The position numbers were made by a program, and so were the translations under genes. Under the pieces are notes generated by a model. That model made no database searches and was not told where the DNA came from. It was given only the letters and a program-made list of their open reading frames with translations. From Lutibacter sp. (GTDB taxonomy: Bacteria > Bacteroidota > Bacteroidia > Flavobacteriales > Flavobacteriaceae): 50,997 nt of DNA. Each line of letters begins with the position of its first letter. The stretch's first letter is position 1. Shown in pieces: positions 1-8,667 of this stretch. Location of the stretch: the NCBI GenBank assembly GCA_030683995.1, contig JAUXPH010000011.1:1-50997 (forward strand), given 5' to 3'.

Positions 1-1420
1 TTTCCAATTTATCTTTAAAATATTGCACATTGGCAAAAAATAACTGAGCGTCAAAACGTACAATCAAAATTTCTTCGGAAGTGATCAGCAGTCCTTCAAA
101 CCTTTTGATGTTCCTGTAAAAATGCGTGTCGGGAATTCTGCCCAAAATCGCGATATGCGGTTTGGTGGTTGTATAAATCAACATGCCCAACGACAAGATA
201 ACTCCGACAAAAATACCTTCTTTTATGCCAACAGTTGCTGTAATTAAAAGTGTGACATTTAAAATTACAAGCTCTCTTTTTGAATATTTCAGCAATTGTT
301 TAGGAACCGAAAAGTCTAACAACCCAAAAACGGCAACTATAATTATTGCGGCCAGCACAGCCTCGGGCAGATAGTAAAAAAGAGGCGTAAAAAACAATAA
401 GGTAAGTCCAACCACAGTTCCTGAAATTATTGAAGCCATAGGCGTTTTAGCGCCCGCCTGATTGTTCACCGCAGTTCTGGAAAATCCGCCCGTTGCAGGA
501 TATGTTTGAAAAAATGAGCCCACAATATTTCCCATTCCCAAAGCTATTAACTCCTGATTGGGAATCACTTTATAATCATTGTGCTTTAGTTCAACCGCTT
601 TTGCAACGGAAATTGCTTCCAAAAAACCTATAAAAGATAACGTTAATGCAATGGGAAATAAATTAATGAGCGTTTGTTTTTCAAAAGAAGGAACTATAAA
701 ATTTGGCAATCCACTTGGAATTTCACCCACTATTTTAACACCAATTTGATCTAAATTAAAAAATTTGACTATAACGATTCCCAACACCACCACCACCAAT
801 GCGGCAGGTATTTTTTTAGAAAACTGTTTAAAAAAAACCAAAATCAGTATTGAAATAATGCCAATAGCCAAGGTGATTAAGTTGATGTCTTTTAAATGTT
901 CAAGAGCATCAAGCACCAAACCATGTATTTTGTTATTTCGCTGAATATCAACTCCCATCAAATGTTTTAACTGGCTCAACGCAATAATTAATGCGGCCGC
1001 AGAAGTAAATCCGCTAATAACGGGTCTTGACAAAAAATTAACCAGAAATCCCAATTTAAAAATACCGAATAGCACCTGCAAAACACCCATCATAAAGGCC
1101 AGAAGAATGGCAAATTCGATAAAATGTTCCGTGCCTATTTCCGCCAGTGTTGCAACGCCCGACGCCACAATTAGTGAGTCCATGGCCACAGGACCAACGG
1201 ATAACTGGCGGGAAGTTCCAAAAACTGCATATACCATTTGCGGAATCATGGCAGTATACAATCCGTAAATTGGAGGCAATCCAGCAATCATTGCATAGGC
1301 AATCCCTTGCGGTATCAGCATAATCCCAACAGCTAAGCCGGCACCTAAGTCATTTTTAAAAAATTCCTTTTTATAGTTTGGCAACCAATCTAAAATTGGA
1401 AAAATCTTTTTATAATTCAT
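1..1420 (-). CDS. SulP family anion (sulfate-type) transporter, C-terminus cut off by the window edge
   Basis: An open frame runs on the minus strand from an ATG at 1420 to base 1 without a stop, about 473 codons. The N-terminus (MNYKKIFPILDWLP) and the following segment with IPQGIAYAMIAGLPPIYG are the SulP signature, and many hydrophobic helices follow. Near the window edge the protein leaves the membrane part and enters what looks like the start of a STAS domain (TSEEILIVRFDAQLFF), so roughly the last 80-100 residues are missing. SulP proteins move sulfate, bicarbonate or other anions across the inner membrane; the substrate cannot be told here. It lies 49 bases downstream of another SulP gene on the same strand and is probably co-transcribed with it. 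It is a diverged paralogue, not a recent copy. Confidence 0.9.
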   Translation of the reverse strand, partial: MNYKKIFPILDWLPNYKKEFFKNDLGAGLAVGIMLIPQGIAYAMIAGLPPIYGLYTAMIPQMVYAVFGTSRQLSVGPVAMDSLIVASGVATLAEIGTEHFIEFAILLAFMMGVLQVLFGIFKLGFLVNFLSRPVISGFTSAAALIIALSQLKHLMGVDIQRNNKIHGLVLDALEHLKDINLITLAIGIISILILVFFKQFSKKIPAALVVVVLGIVIVKFFNLDQIGVKIVGEIPSGLPNFIVPSFEKQTLINLFPIALTLSFIGFLEAISVAKAVELKHNDYKVIPNQELIALGMGNIVGSFFQTYPATGGFSRTAVNNQAGAKTPMASIISGTVVGLTLLFFTPLFYYLPEAVLAAIIIVAVFGLLDFSVPKQLLKYSKRELVILNVTLLITATVGIKEGIFVGVILSLGMLIYTTTKPHIAILGRIPDTHFYRNIKRFEGLLITSEEILIVRFDAQLFFANVQYFKDKLE

Positions 1421-1469
1421 TTTTTTCTTAAAATAAACTGCGTGATTTAATGTTTAAAAAAGTAAAAAC

Positions 1470-3185
1470 TTACTTACATTCTTCAAATGCTTTTACTTCG
1501 CAAGGTTTGTCTAATTTTTTATGTATCGCTGCAATAGCCGATTTATTATCCTTGAAAAAAATATTTTCACCAATTCTGTTGATAAATCCACCTTTTCTAA
1601 GCACATCCTGACTAACAATTTTTAATCCGGAAATATAGATTCCTCCTCGGTTTTTTTGCCAATTAATTATTTCATTCGAAAGCCATTCAGCAGCCGCCAA
1701 ATCAATAAAATTAATGCCTTCTGCAGAAATTAACAGATGGTTAATTTTATTTTCTTTATATAAATGATCCAAATAATCGGAAATCTTTTCGATAGACCCA
1801 AAATACAAAGATCCGTCAATCCTAATAATTTTTATGTTAGAGCACTCCTTTGCATTTTCATCTCTTATCATATTTACCAATCTGTTTTCAGCATTTAAGC
1901 CCAATACGGCAATGTTTGGTTTAGATGTACGTTCCATATAAAAATAAAAAGAAGCGATTATTCCGGCAAGTAACGCAAACTCCAAATCAAAAAACAAGGT
2001 GCCCAACAGCGTAATGGACAGGATAATTAATTCTCGGCCACTGCTGATATACACTTGTTTTATGTGGTGAAAATCGATCAAATTATAACCTACCAGCAAT
2101 ATAATGCCGCCCATGGCCGCTTTTGGCAGGTAAGATGCATAATTGGCAAACAACAAAAGAACTGCCATTAAAAAAATAGAGGCAAAAATTGACGACATGG
2201 GCGTTTTTGCGCCGGCCTGATAATTTACGCCAGAACGCGTAAAAGAGCCAGAACCGGCATAACTTGAGAAAAAACTTGCCACAAAATTTGACAAACCTTG
2301 TCCGATAAATTCCTGATCCCCATCTATTTTTTGATGTGTGTGCAATGCAATTGATTTACCGATTGCAACCGCTTCAATTAAACCCAACAAAGCCAATATC
2401 ATAGCGCCAGAACTGAGCGCTCTTATGTTTGTATAGGTCAACTCCGGAATTCTAAATGGCGGTAAATTAGAAGGTATGTGACCAACCGTTTCAATGCCAT
2501 TGGCACTTCCTCCCAATAAAATTGCGATGATACTTCCCAGAAGCATGGCAATTAACATATAATATCTTGCCAATGGTTTTATCAATAATTTTATTGTTAA
2601 GGCGATTATTAAAGTTCCAACGGCAACAATAAACACATACCAATTGGTTTCTGAAATATGGCCGATGATATAGCTTAAAATTTCGGGAATTGCACTTCCT
2701 TGAGGAACTTTAATCCCAAAAACGTGTCTCAGTTGTTTAACCGCTATTAAAATACCAGCGCCGGCCGTGAACCCAATAATTACGGAATGTGAAACAAAAT
2801 TTACCAATTTCCCCATACGCATTAAGCCCATAGCAAATTGAAAAAGGCCCGCTAAAAAAGTCAGGACTAGTGCCAAAGAAATAAAACCTTCAAGATCAGT
2901 TTCCGGATTTACAAATTTTATTAAGGTTGAATAAACTACAATTGAAATTGCCGTGGTAGGCCCTGAAATTAAATGATAAGAAGAACCAAACAAAGCTGCA
3001 ATTATTGGCGTAATCATCGCTGTATAAAAACCATAAATTGGTGGTAAACCGGCAATCATAGCAAAAGCAACAGCTTGTGGAATCACAATAATAGTTCCTG
3101 TAATACCCGCAATTAAATCATCTTTCCAAGTGCTTTTTACTAAAGGCAGCCAAATTAAAAAAGGAAATATTTTTTTTAAACTCAT
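1470..3185 (-). CDS. SulP family anion (sulfate-type) transporter with STAS domain
   Basis: A 571-residue inner-membrane transporter. The SulP signature lies near residues 30-60 (IPQAVAFAMIAGLPPIYGF), followed by about 10-12 hydrophobic helices and a C-terminal cytoplasmic STAS domain from about residue 440, with IKIIRIDGSLYFGS and LLISAEGINFIDLAAAEWL. Sulfate or bicarbonate are the usual substrates of the family; specificity is not visible. The ATG at 3185 is preferred. An in-frame TTG two codons upstream could add two residues but has no other support. A TACTTTTG promoter box lies 29 bases upstream and a Crp/Fnr-like palindrome further up. It is the first of two tandem SulP genes. Length matches complete family members. 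Confidence 0.92.
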   Translation of the reverse strand: MSLKKIFPFLIWLPLVKSTWKDDLIAGITGTIIVIPQAVAFAMIAGLPPIYGFYTAMITPIIAALFGSSYHLISGPTTAISIVVYSTLIKFVNPETDLEGFISLALVLTFLAGLFQFAMGLMRMGKLVNFVSHSVIIGFTAGAGILIAVKQLRHVFGIKVPQGSAIPEILSYIIGHISETNWYVFIVAVGTLIIALTIKLLIKPLARYYMLIAMLLGSIIAILLGGSANGIETVGHIPSNLPPFRIPELTYTNIRALSSGAMILALLGLIEAVAIGKSIALHTHQKIDGDQEFIGQGLSNFVASFFSSYAGSGSFTRSGVNYQAGAKTPMSSIFASIFLMAVLLLFANYASYLPKAAMGGIILLVGYNLIDFHHIKQVYISSGRELIILSITLLGTLFFDLEFALLAGIIASFYFYMERTSKPNIAVLGLNAENRLVNMIRDENAKECSNIKIIRIDGSLYFGSIEKISDYLDHLYKENKINHLLISAEGINFIDLAAAEWLSNEIINWQKNRGGIYISGLKIVSQDVLRKGGFINRIGENIFFKDNKSAIAAIHKKLDKPCEVKAFEECK

Positions 3186-3213
3186 AGCCAATAAGATTCA
3201 AATTTTACACAAA

Positions 3214-3221
3214 CAAAAGTA
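3214..3221 (-). promoter_or_regulatory. Bacteroidota -7 promoter box for the SulP pair
   Basis: TACTTTTG on the minus strand fits the TAnnTTTG -7 consensus of Bacteroidota, with the ATG 29 bases downstream. No TTG -33 element sits at the expected 19-23 base distance. This is what one would expect if the palindrome just upstream recruits an activator. Confidence 0.5.
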
Positions 3222-3239
3222 CACTGAACAATTTTTAGT

Positions 3240-3259
3240 TTTGTGATGTGCATCACAAA
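3240..3259. promoter_or_regulatory. Crp/Fnr-type operator palindrome upstream of the SulP genes
   Basis: The sequence is TTTGTGATG-TG-CATCACAAA, two perfect 9-base arms around a 2-base centre. Its core, TGTGA-N6-TCACA, is identical to the classical Crp half-site layout. The centre (3249.5) lies about 40 bases upstream of the start expected from the TACTTTTG box, the position used by class II Crp-family activators. It lies between the ruvB stop and the SulP start, so it can only act sensibly on the SulP genes. The regulator is unknown. Confidence 0.6.
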
Positions 3260-3264
3260 TATTT

Positions 3265-4287
3265 TTAAAATAAACCTCCCTGAATATTTCCTTTTATTCG
3301 GCCTAAATGTTTGTAAGCAAGTTCCGTTACTTCTCTACCCCGTGGCGTTCGCATAATAAAACCTTCCTGAATCAAAAAAGGTTCATAAACTTCTTCTATG
3401 GTTTCCGTATTTTCACCAACGGCAGTTGCTATGGTGCTAATACCAACCGGACCTCCTTTGAACTTATCAATGATGGTGGTCAAAATTTTATTGTCCATTT
3501 CGTCCAAACCATGTGCATCAACATTTAAGGCGTTCAACGCATATTTGGCGATTTCAATACTAATTTTTCCGTTTCCTTTTATTTGGGCAAAATCTCTAAC
3601 CCTTCTTAACAAAGCATTTGCAATTCTAGGTGTTCCTCTGCTTCTTCCGGCTATTTCGATAGCCGATTCCATAGAAATAGGAACTTTTAAAATGATGGCG
3701 CTACGTTGCACTATGGTGGTCAACAATTCGGTATTGTAATATTGCAAACGGCTGCTGATTCCAAAACGAGCGCGCATTGGTGCTGTTAACAAGCCTGATC
3801 GTGTGGTGGCACCAATTAGGGTAAAAGGTTCTAAATCTATTTGAACGGTTCGTGCGTTTGGGCCGGATTCAATCATAATATCAATCCGATAATCTTCCAT
3901 GGCCGAATATAAATATTCTTCCACAACCGGACTTAATCGATGAATTTCATCAATAAACAACACATCGCGTTCGCTTAAATTGGTAAGTAATCCGGCTAAA
4001 TCACCGGGTTTGTCCAAAACAGGACCTGAAGTAATTTTAAGTCCGACGTTTAATTCATTTGCCAGAATATGCGCCAAAGTGGTTTTCCCAAGTCCGGGAG
4101 GACCGTGAAACAACGTATGATCCAAAGCCTCGTTTCTTAAGTTCGCTGCTTTCACAAAAACTTTCAGATTGTCAATCACTTGTTCCTGACCCGTAAAATC
4201 ATCAAATGATAAAGGGCGCAATTTTTTTTCAACTTCCAAGTCTTCAGGAGAAGAAGTATTTTTGTCAGGATTCAAGTTTTCGTTCAT
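3265..4287 (-). CDS. ruvB: Holliday junction branch migration DNA helicase RuvB
   Basis: A 340-residue AAA+ ATPase that drives branch migration of Holliday junctions with RuvA in recombinational repair. Visible motifs are the N-terminal [11 protein letters not shown], Walker A GPPGLGKT at residues 62-69, Walker [10 protein letters not shown] near 110, sensor 1 IGATTRSG, the arginine-finger stretch RARFG, and the C-terminal winged helix ending in [16 protein letters not shown]. Length and motif order are those of complete RuvB. The start is ATG 4287; a TATCTTTG box at 4293-4300 (minus) would give an almost leaderless transcript. ruvA and ruvC are not adjacent. The neighbours are an unrelated oxidase gene and transporter genes, so it seems to be its own unit. 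Confidence 0.98.
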   Translation of the reverse strand: MNENLNPDKNTSSPEDLEVEKKLRPLSFDDFTGQEQVIDNLKVFVKAANLRNEALDHTLFHGPPGLGKTTLAHILANELNVGLKITSGPVLDKPGDLAGLLTNLSERDVLFIDEIHRLSPVVEEYLYSAMEDYRIDIMIESGPNARTVQIDLEPFTLIGATTRSGLLTAPMRARFGISSRLQYYNTELLTTIVQRSAIILKVPISMESAIEIAGRSRGTPRIANALLRRVRDFAQIKGNGKISIEIAKYALNALNVDAHGLDEMDNKILTTIIDKFKGGPVGISTIATAVGENTETIEEVYEPFLIQEGFIMRTPRGREVTELAYKHLGRIKGNIQGGLF

Positions 4288-4343
4288 AAAAACAAAGATA
4301 ACGAAGTCAAAGAATTAATAATTGAAAAATTAAAATTAAAATG

Positions 4344-4365
4344 ACCGAAGACGGGAGACGGAAGT
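4344..4365. repeat. Short dispersed intergenic repeat (GACGGAAG family)
   Basis: The stretch around CGAAGACGGGAGACGGAAG is the reverse complement of the CTTCCGTCTTCCGTC stretch at 23192-23230 and resembles 16478-16508. It is non-coding, between ruvB and the coxA terminator. Confidence 0.5.
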
Positions 4366-4373
4366 AAAAAAGA

Positions 4374-4418
4374 AAAATTCTCATAAACTTCCTTGTTAGG
4401 AATTTTATGAGAATTTTC
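4374..4418 (-). terminator. Intrinsic terminator after coxA
   Basis: The arms AAAATTCTCATAAA (4374-4387) and TTTATGAGAATTTTC (4404-4418) pair over 14 bases around a 16-base loop. Read on the minus strand the hairpin is followed by a T-rich run (TTTTTCTTTTTT). It lies 22 bases beyond the coxA stop and closes the respiratory block. Confidence 0.7.
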
Positions 4419-4439
4419 AATTTAAATATTTCAAACTAT

Positions 4440-6191
4440 TTATGATTCCTCTTCACCTTCCTTTAAAGGCGTAATTTGGGACACATAATCTTCTTCATGT
4501 CCTGGTTTGCTGTAATCATAAGGCCAACGATGAACTGCAGGGATTTCTCCCGGCCAGTTTCCGTGAATATGTTCAACAGGCGTTGTCCATTCCAAAGTAT
4601 TTGCTTTCCAAGGATTTTGTTCTGCTTTTTTTCCTTTATAAATACTGATAAAAAAGTTGGTCAAGAAAATCAGTTGTGCTGCACCTCCTAAAATAGCAAA
4701 TAAAGTGATTACAATATTTACATCGGCCACATCATCAAATAAAGGAAACGCTGTGTTGGCATAATATCTTCGCGGTAATCCTGCCAATCCAACAAAATGC
4801 ATTGGGAAAAATACCCCGTAAGCTGCAATTACCGTAATCCAGAAATGCCAGTAACCCAATGCCTTGTTCATCATTCTTCCATACATTTTAGGGAACCAAT
4901 GATAAACACCAGCAAACATTCCATAAATTGCAGATACACCCATTACCAAATGAAAGTGAGCTACCACAAAATAAGTGTCGTGCACATTGATGTCCAAAGC
5001 GCTGTCGCCAAGCACCAATCCTGTTAATCCTCCGGAAATAAATGTAGACACAAAACCAATAGAAAAAAGCATGGCCGGATTCATTTGGAGATTTCCTTTC
5101 CACAATGTCGTAATCCAGTTGAAGGCTTTTACTGCGGATGGAATTGCAATTAATAACGTGGTAAAGGTAAACACCGATCCCAGGAACGGATTCATTCCAG
5201 AAACAAACATATGGTGTCCCCAAACAATTGTCGATAAAAATGCAATTGCGATTATTGAACCAATCATTGCCCGATATCCAAAAATAGGTTTCCTGGAATT
5301 ACAAGCCATGATTTCAGAAACGATACCCATTGCCGGCAATATTACAATATACACTTCGGGATGGCCCAAGAACCAAAATAAATGTTCAAACAAAACAGGA
5401 GAGCCTCCTTGATAATGCAATACTTCGCCTTGGATAAATATATCGGATAAATAAAATGATGTACCAAAACTCCTGTCGAAAATTAACAATAATGCAGCGG
5501 AAAGCAAAACAGGAAATGAAACCACTCCAATAATGGCAGTCACAAAAAACGCCCAAATTGTCAATGGCAATCTGGTCATTGTCATTCCAACCGTTCTTAA
5601 ATTAAGCACCGTAACAATATAATTTAAAGCGCCCATTAAAGATGAAGCAATAAATATTGCCATAGAAATTAACCAGAGTGTCATTCCCATTCCAGACCCC
5701 GGGATGGCTTGCGGCAAAGCACTTAAAGGCGGATAAATAGTCCAACCTGCTGATGCTGGTCCAGCTTCCACAAAAAGTGAAATAACCATAATTACACTCG
5801 ATAAAAAGAACAGCCAATAGGAAATCATATTTAAGAATCCTGAGGCCATATCGCGTGCGCCAATTTGCAACGGAATTAATAAGTTACTGAAAGTTCCGCT
5901 TAAACCAGCCGTTAAAACGAAGAAAACCATGATGGTACCGTGGATGGTGACCAATGCCAAATAAATATCAGGCGACATAACGCCTCCGTCTTGGTGGCGA
6001 CCTAAAAAAGCTTCGATAATACTAAAAGAAGTATCTGGCCAAGCAATTTGCAATCGGAACATCATAGACATAAATACCCCAATAATTCCCATAAAAATTC
6101 CAGTAACCAAATACTGTTTTGAAATCATTTTATGGTCAGTACTAAAAACGTATTTTGTAATAAATGTTTCTTTGTGGTGATGATCTGACAT
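4440..6191 (-). CDS. coxA: Cytochrome c oxidase subunit I (haem-copper oxidase catalytic subunit)
   Basis: A 583-residue integral membrane protein with about 12 helices, the catalytic subunit that reduces O2 at a haem-CuB centre and pumps protons. The haem and copper ligands are visible: HGTIMVFFV early on, WFLGHPEVYIVILP (CuB histidine and cross-linked Tyr), GHHMFVSG (two more CuB histidines) and VVAHFHLVMG (haem histidines). The HPEVY motif marks an A-family enzyme. The start is ATG 6191 with an N-terminal MSDHHHKE. It follows coxB by 32 bases and is the last gene of the block. Subunit III and haem A assembly genes are not in the window. In flavobacteria this oxidase can form a supercomplex with alternative complex III, which fits the neighbours. 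Confidence 0.97.
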   Translation of the reverse strand: MSDHHHKETFITKYVFSTDHKMISKQYLVTGIFMGIIGVFMSMMFRLQIAWPDTSFSIIEAFLGRHQDGGVMSPDIYLALVTIHGTIMVFFVLTAGLSGTFSNLLIPLQIGARDMASGFLNMISYWLFFLSSVIMVISLFVEAGPASAGWTIYPPLSALPQAIPGSGMGMTLWLISMAIFIASSLMGALNYIVTVLNLRTVGMTMTRLPLTIWAFFVTAIIGVVSFPVLLSAALLLIFDRSFGTSFYLSDIFIQGEVLHYQGGSPVLFEHLFWFLGHPEVYIVILPAMGIVSEIMACNSRKPIFGYRAMIGSIIAIAFLSTIVWGHHMFVSGMNPFLGSVFTFTTLLIAIPSAVKAFNWITTLWKGNLQMNPAMLFSIGFVSTFISGGLTGLVLGDSALDINVHDTYFVVAHFHLVMGVSAIYGMFAGVYHWFPKMYGRMMNKALGYWHFWITVIAAYGVFFPMHFVGLAGLPRRYYANTAFPLFDDVADVNIVITLFAILGGAAQLIFLTNFFISIYKGKKAEQNPWKANTLEWTTPVEHIHGNWPGEIPAVHRWPYDYSKPGHEEDYVSQITPLKEGEEES

Positions 6192-6223
6192 ATTTATCTA
6201 TTTTTTAGTAGTGTAGTAGTTAA

Positions 6224-7234
6224 TTATTCTTGTACAACTTCAGCAATCGTTTTTTGAGTGCTTATCCAATTGTTAAAATCTGCTTCTTCCAGCACAATTA
6301 TTTTCATTTGCATATTGTAATGTGAAGAGCCGCAAATTTTGTTGCAAAGCAATAAATAATCAAATTCGTAAGGATCTTCTCCTTTTTCTGCCCTGATTTT
6401 ATTGATGCCTTCAACTTTTGCCATTGTTTTTTCATTTGCCCTCATTTCTTCGGTTGTCATACTCGGCGTAAAAGAAAACTGGGTCACCATTCCCGGCACG
6501 CAATTCATTTGCGCCCTAAAATGAGGCATATAGGCTGAGTGCAAAACATCTTGGGAACGAAATTTAAAAATCACTTGTCGCCCTTTTGGCAAACGCAATT
6601 CCCTGGTTGGAATATCATCGATTGCGTTTTTATCGGTCATATCAACACCCATGGTATTGATTCCTTTGATGTTGCGCACATTGGCTCTTCCCAATTCATT
6701 GTCGCCACCTGCATAACGTGCTTCCCATTGAAATTGTTTGGCATATACTTCAACAATTAAAGGATTTTCAGCATCAGAGGCATCCATAACATCATTCCAA
6801 ACTGACAGTCCGTAAAGCACCAAACCGGCAAGAACTACAGCCGGAACAATGGTCCAAATCATTTCCAGCTTATGGCTATCGGCATAAAATAATGCTTTTC
6901 TTCCTTTAATTCCACGGTATTTAAATGCAAAATAGAATAGTAAAAACTGCGTTATTGCTTGTACAAATAAAATGAGGACCATCGTTACCATATACAAGTT
7001 ATCAACGCGAGCACCTTCAAAAGAAGCAGATTCAGGCAGTAGAATTACGGAATATTTCCAAAAAGAAAATATCATCAATCCATAAAAGAAAATACCAAAA
7101 ACAGCAAATAAAATTCCTTGGGTATTGTTATCTTTTTCGGTGGCAATAGCCCCTTTCAAATTAAAAATACTTATTATTTGCCAAATTGCAATTCCTATTA
7201 CGATTGCGAGTAAAATATAAAATAATGCTGTCAT
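6224..7234 (-). CDS. coxB: Cytochrome c oxidase subunit II with CuA site
   Basis: A 336-residue subunit that takes electrons from cytochrome c into the oxidase. The N-terminus has three hydrophobic stretches (residues about 3-25, 45-65 and 85-110), one more than the usual hairpin, then WTIVPAVVLAGLVLYG and the extracytoplasmic cupredoxin domain. The CuA site is complete: CNKICGSSHYNM gives C-x3-C-x3-H-x2-M, with an upstream His in LHSAYMPHFRAQMN. The aromatic electron-entry region is represented by KQFQWEARY. It lies directly upstream of coxA. Between it and actF lies a terminator-like hairpin followed by a TATATTTG box, so coxBA may be transcribed independently of the act genes. Confidence 0.96.
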   Translation of the reverse strand: MTALFYILLAIVIGIAIWQIISIFNLKGAIATEKDNNTQGILFAVFGIFFYGLMIFSFWKYSVILLPESASFEGARVDNLYMVTMVLILFVQAITQFLLFYFAFKYRGIKGRKALFYADSHKLEMIWTIVPAVVLAGLVLYGLSVWNDVMDASDAENPLIVEVYAKQFQWEARYAGGDNELGRANVRNIKGINTMGVDMTDKNAIDDIPTRELRLPKGRQVIFKFRSQDVLHSAYMPHFRAQMNCVPGMVTQFSFTPSMTTEEMRANEKTMAKVEGINKIRAEKGEDPYEFDYLLLCNKICGSSHYNMQMKIIVLEEADFNNWISTQKTIAEVVQE

Positions 7235-7264
7235 ATTTTTTTAAGCTAGTAGTTATCGAGTTGC

Positions 7265-7272
7265 CAAATATA
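7265..7272 (-). promoter_or_regulatory. Candidate promoter box for coxBA
   Basis: TATATTTG on the minus strand fits TAnnTTTG, starts within the T-tract of the preceding hairpin and lies 30 bases upstream of the coxB ATG. No clear TTG -33 element was seen. Confidence 0.45.
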
Positions 7273-7279
7273 AAAAAAA

Positions 7280-7303
7280 TCCTGAATATTTTTTGTTCAG
7301 GAC
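7280..7303 (-). terminator. Terminator or attenuator between actF and coxB
   Basis: On the minus strand TCCTGAA and TTCAGGA (extended by A and T) pair around an 8-10 base A-rich loop and are followed by TTTTTTTT. It lies 26 bases beyond the actF stop. It could end act transcripts or only reduce read-through into coxBA. Confidence 0.6.
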
Positions 7304-7328
7304 TCCTTTCTATGTGCCTTTTATGATT

Positions 7329-8639
7329 TTAATAATGAAAATGCTCACTTTCTTTGATGAACGGACTTCCTTTTGCCAATAATGGCGCTTTTGTCATAGC
7401 GTTAAATACCACATAAATGAAAATACCCAATACAAGCAATACTGAACTTATTTCAGAAATGCCAATAAACCATTGGTCGCCAACTGTTGCCGGCATAATC
7501 ATCACAAAAATATCGATATAATGTCCTATTAAAACAATAATACCCGCAGTTACAATAAACCAAGGCACCCGTTTAAAGTCGCTATTCATTAAAATTAATA
7601 ACGGGAAAACAAAGTTTAAAACAACCATTCCTAAAAACGGAACTTTATAATCGTTGAATCTGGTTACAAAATAAGTTACTTCTTCAGGAATATTTGCGTA
7701 CCAAATCAGCATAAACTGTGAAAACCACAAATAAGCCCAAAAAATACTGAATCCGAACATAAACTTAGCCAAATCATGCAAGTGGCTGTTGTTTACAAAT
7801 TCCAAATATCCTTTTCCTTTTAAATATATTGAAATCAAAGCGATTGTGGTGATGGCAGATACAATTAAACTTGCGAAAACATACCAACCGAATAAGGTAC
7901 TATACCAATGCGGATCTAAGGACATAATCCAGTCCCAAGACATCATAGATTCGGTTACCAAGAAAAACACCAAAAATGCCGCTGAACTTTTAAACAATTT
8001 TCTGTAATTGCTCAGGTCTGTTGAAGCATCTTGCGCAAGGGTCATTTTTCTTGCATAATTGCGATACAAAACCCAACCAAGAATGTAAATAGCGGCTCTT
8101 CCTAAAAAGAATGGCACATTTAAATAACTTGCTTTATTTTGAATTAACACATCATTTGCAACAACTTCAGGATCCATCCAAGTAAATAAATGATTCTGAG
8201 TGGCCGAAAGCACAAAAAACACAAATAACAACACACCGCCAACAGGCAAATACGCCGTAATTCCTTCCATTACCCTAAACAAAACAACTGACCAACCGGC
8301 TTGTGATACGTGTTGTATCGCATAAAAGGCCAAAGTTCCCAACGAAATCATAAAAAAGAAAAACAAGGCAACATAGAGTGCTGACCAAGGTTTGTTTTTT
8401 AATAAATGATACACGTGTTCTGCATGAGCATCTTCAGATTGCACAGCATCGCCCTTTTCTGCAACAGAATGATCAGCAGTTGCAGCCACTTCTCCGTGTG
8501 AGTTATGACTTTCTTGCAATAGCACTTTAACTTCATCTACTGATGCAGGTGCAGATAAAAATCCATAACCAACTCCTAAAAGTCCAATAATCATTAATGC
8601 TAATGATAATGTTTTTAATTTACTTGAAAAGGTATACAT
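7329..8639 (-). CDS. actF: Alternative complex III membrane subunit ActF (quinol:cytochrome c oxidoreductase)
   Basis: A 436-residue polytopic membrane protein of the NrfD-like/ActF type. It has an N-terminal helix (residues about 10-28), a His-rich extramembrane stretch (residues about 40-80, with SHNSHGEVAATADHS), then about nine further hydrophobic helices. Landmarks such as SWDWIMSLDPHWYSTLFGWYVF and SQFMLIWYANIPEE are typical of ActF in flavobacteria. In alternative complex III it pairs with ActC as a membrane scaffold. It sits 28 bases downstream of actE and is the last act gene. The assignment rests on order and on family features remembered, not on a search. Confidence 0.92.
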   Translation of the reverse strand: MYTFSSKLKTLSLALMIIGLLGVGYGFLSAPASVDEVKVLLQESHNSHGEVAATADHSVAEKGDAVQSEDAHAEHVYHLLKNKPWSALYVALFFFFMISLGTLAFYAIQHVSQAGWSVVLFRVMEGITAYLPVGGVLLFVFFVLSATQNHLFTWMDPEVVANDVLIQNKASYLNVPFFLGRAAIYILGWVLYRNYARKMTLAQDASTDLSNYRKLFKSSAAFLVFFLVTESMMSWDWIMSLDPHWYSTLFGWYVFASLIVSAITTIALISIYLKGKGYLEFVNNSHLHDLAKFMFGFSIFWAYLWFSQFMLIWYANIPEEVTYFVTRFNDYKVPFLGMVVLNFVFPLLILMNSDFKRVPWFIVTAGIIVLIGHYIDIFVMIMPATVGDQWFIGISEISSVLLVLGIFIYVVFNAMTKAPLLAKGSPFIKESEHFHY

Positions 8640-8667
8640 ATTTTTAAATTCTATCTTAGTAAATGTG

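Noticed and set aside
183-374. Plus-strand open frame of 63 codons
   Set aside because: It is antisense to the partial SulP gene, which has clear family motifs on the other strand.
4888-5223. Open frame of 111 codons within coxA
   Set aside because: Lies inside coxA in another frame, has no family resemblance and no start signal; shadow of a strongly coding region.
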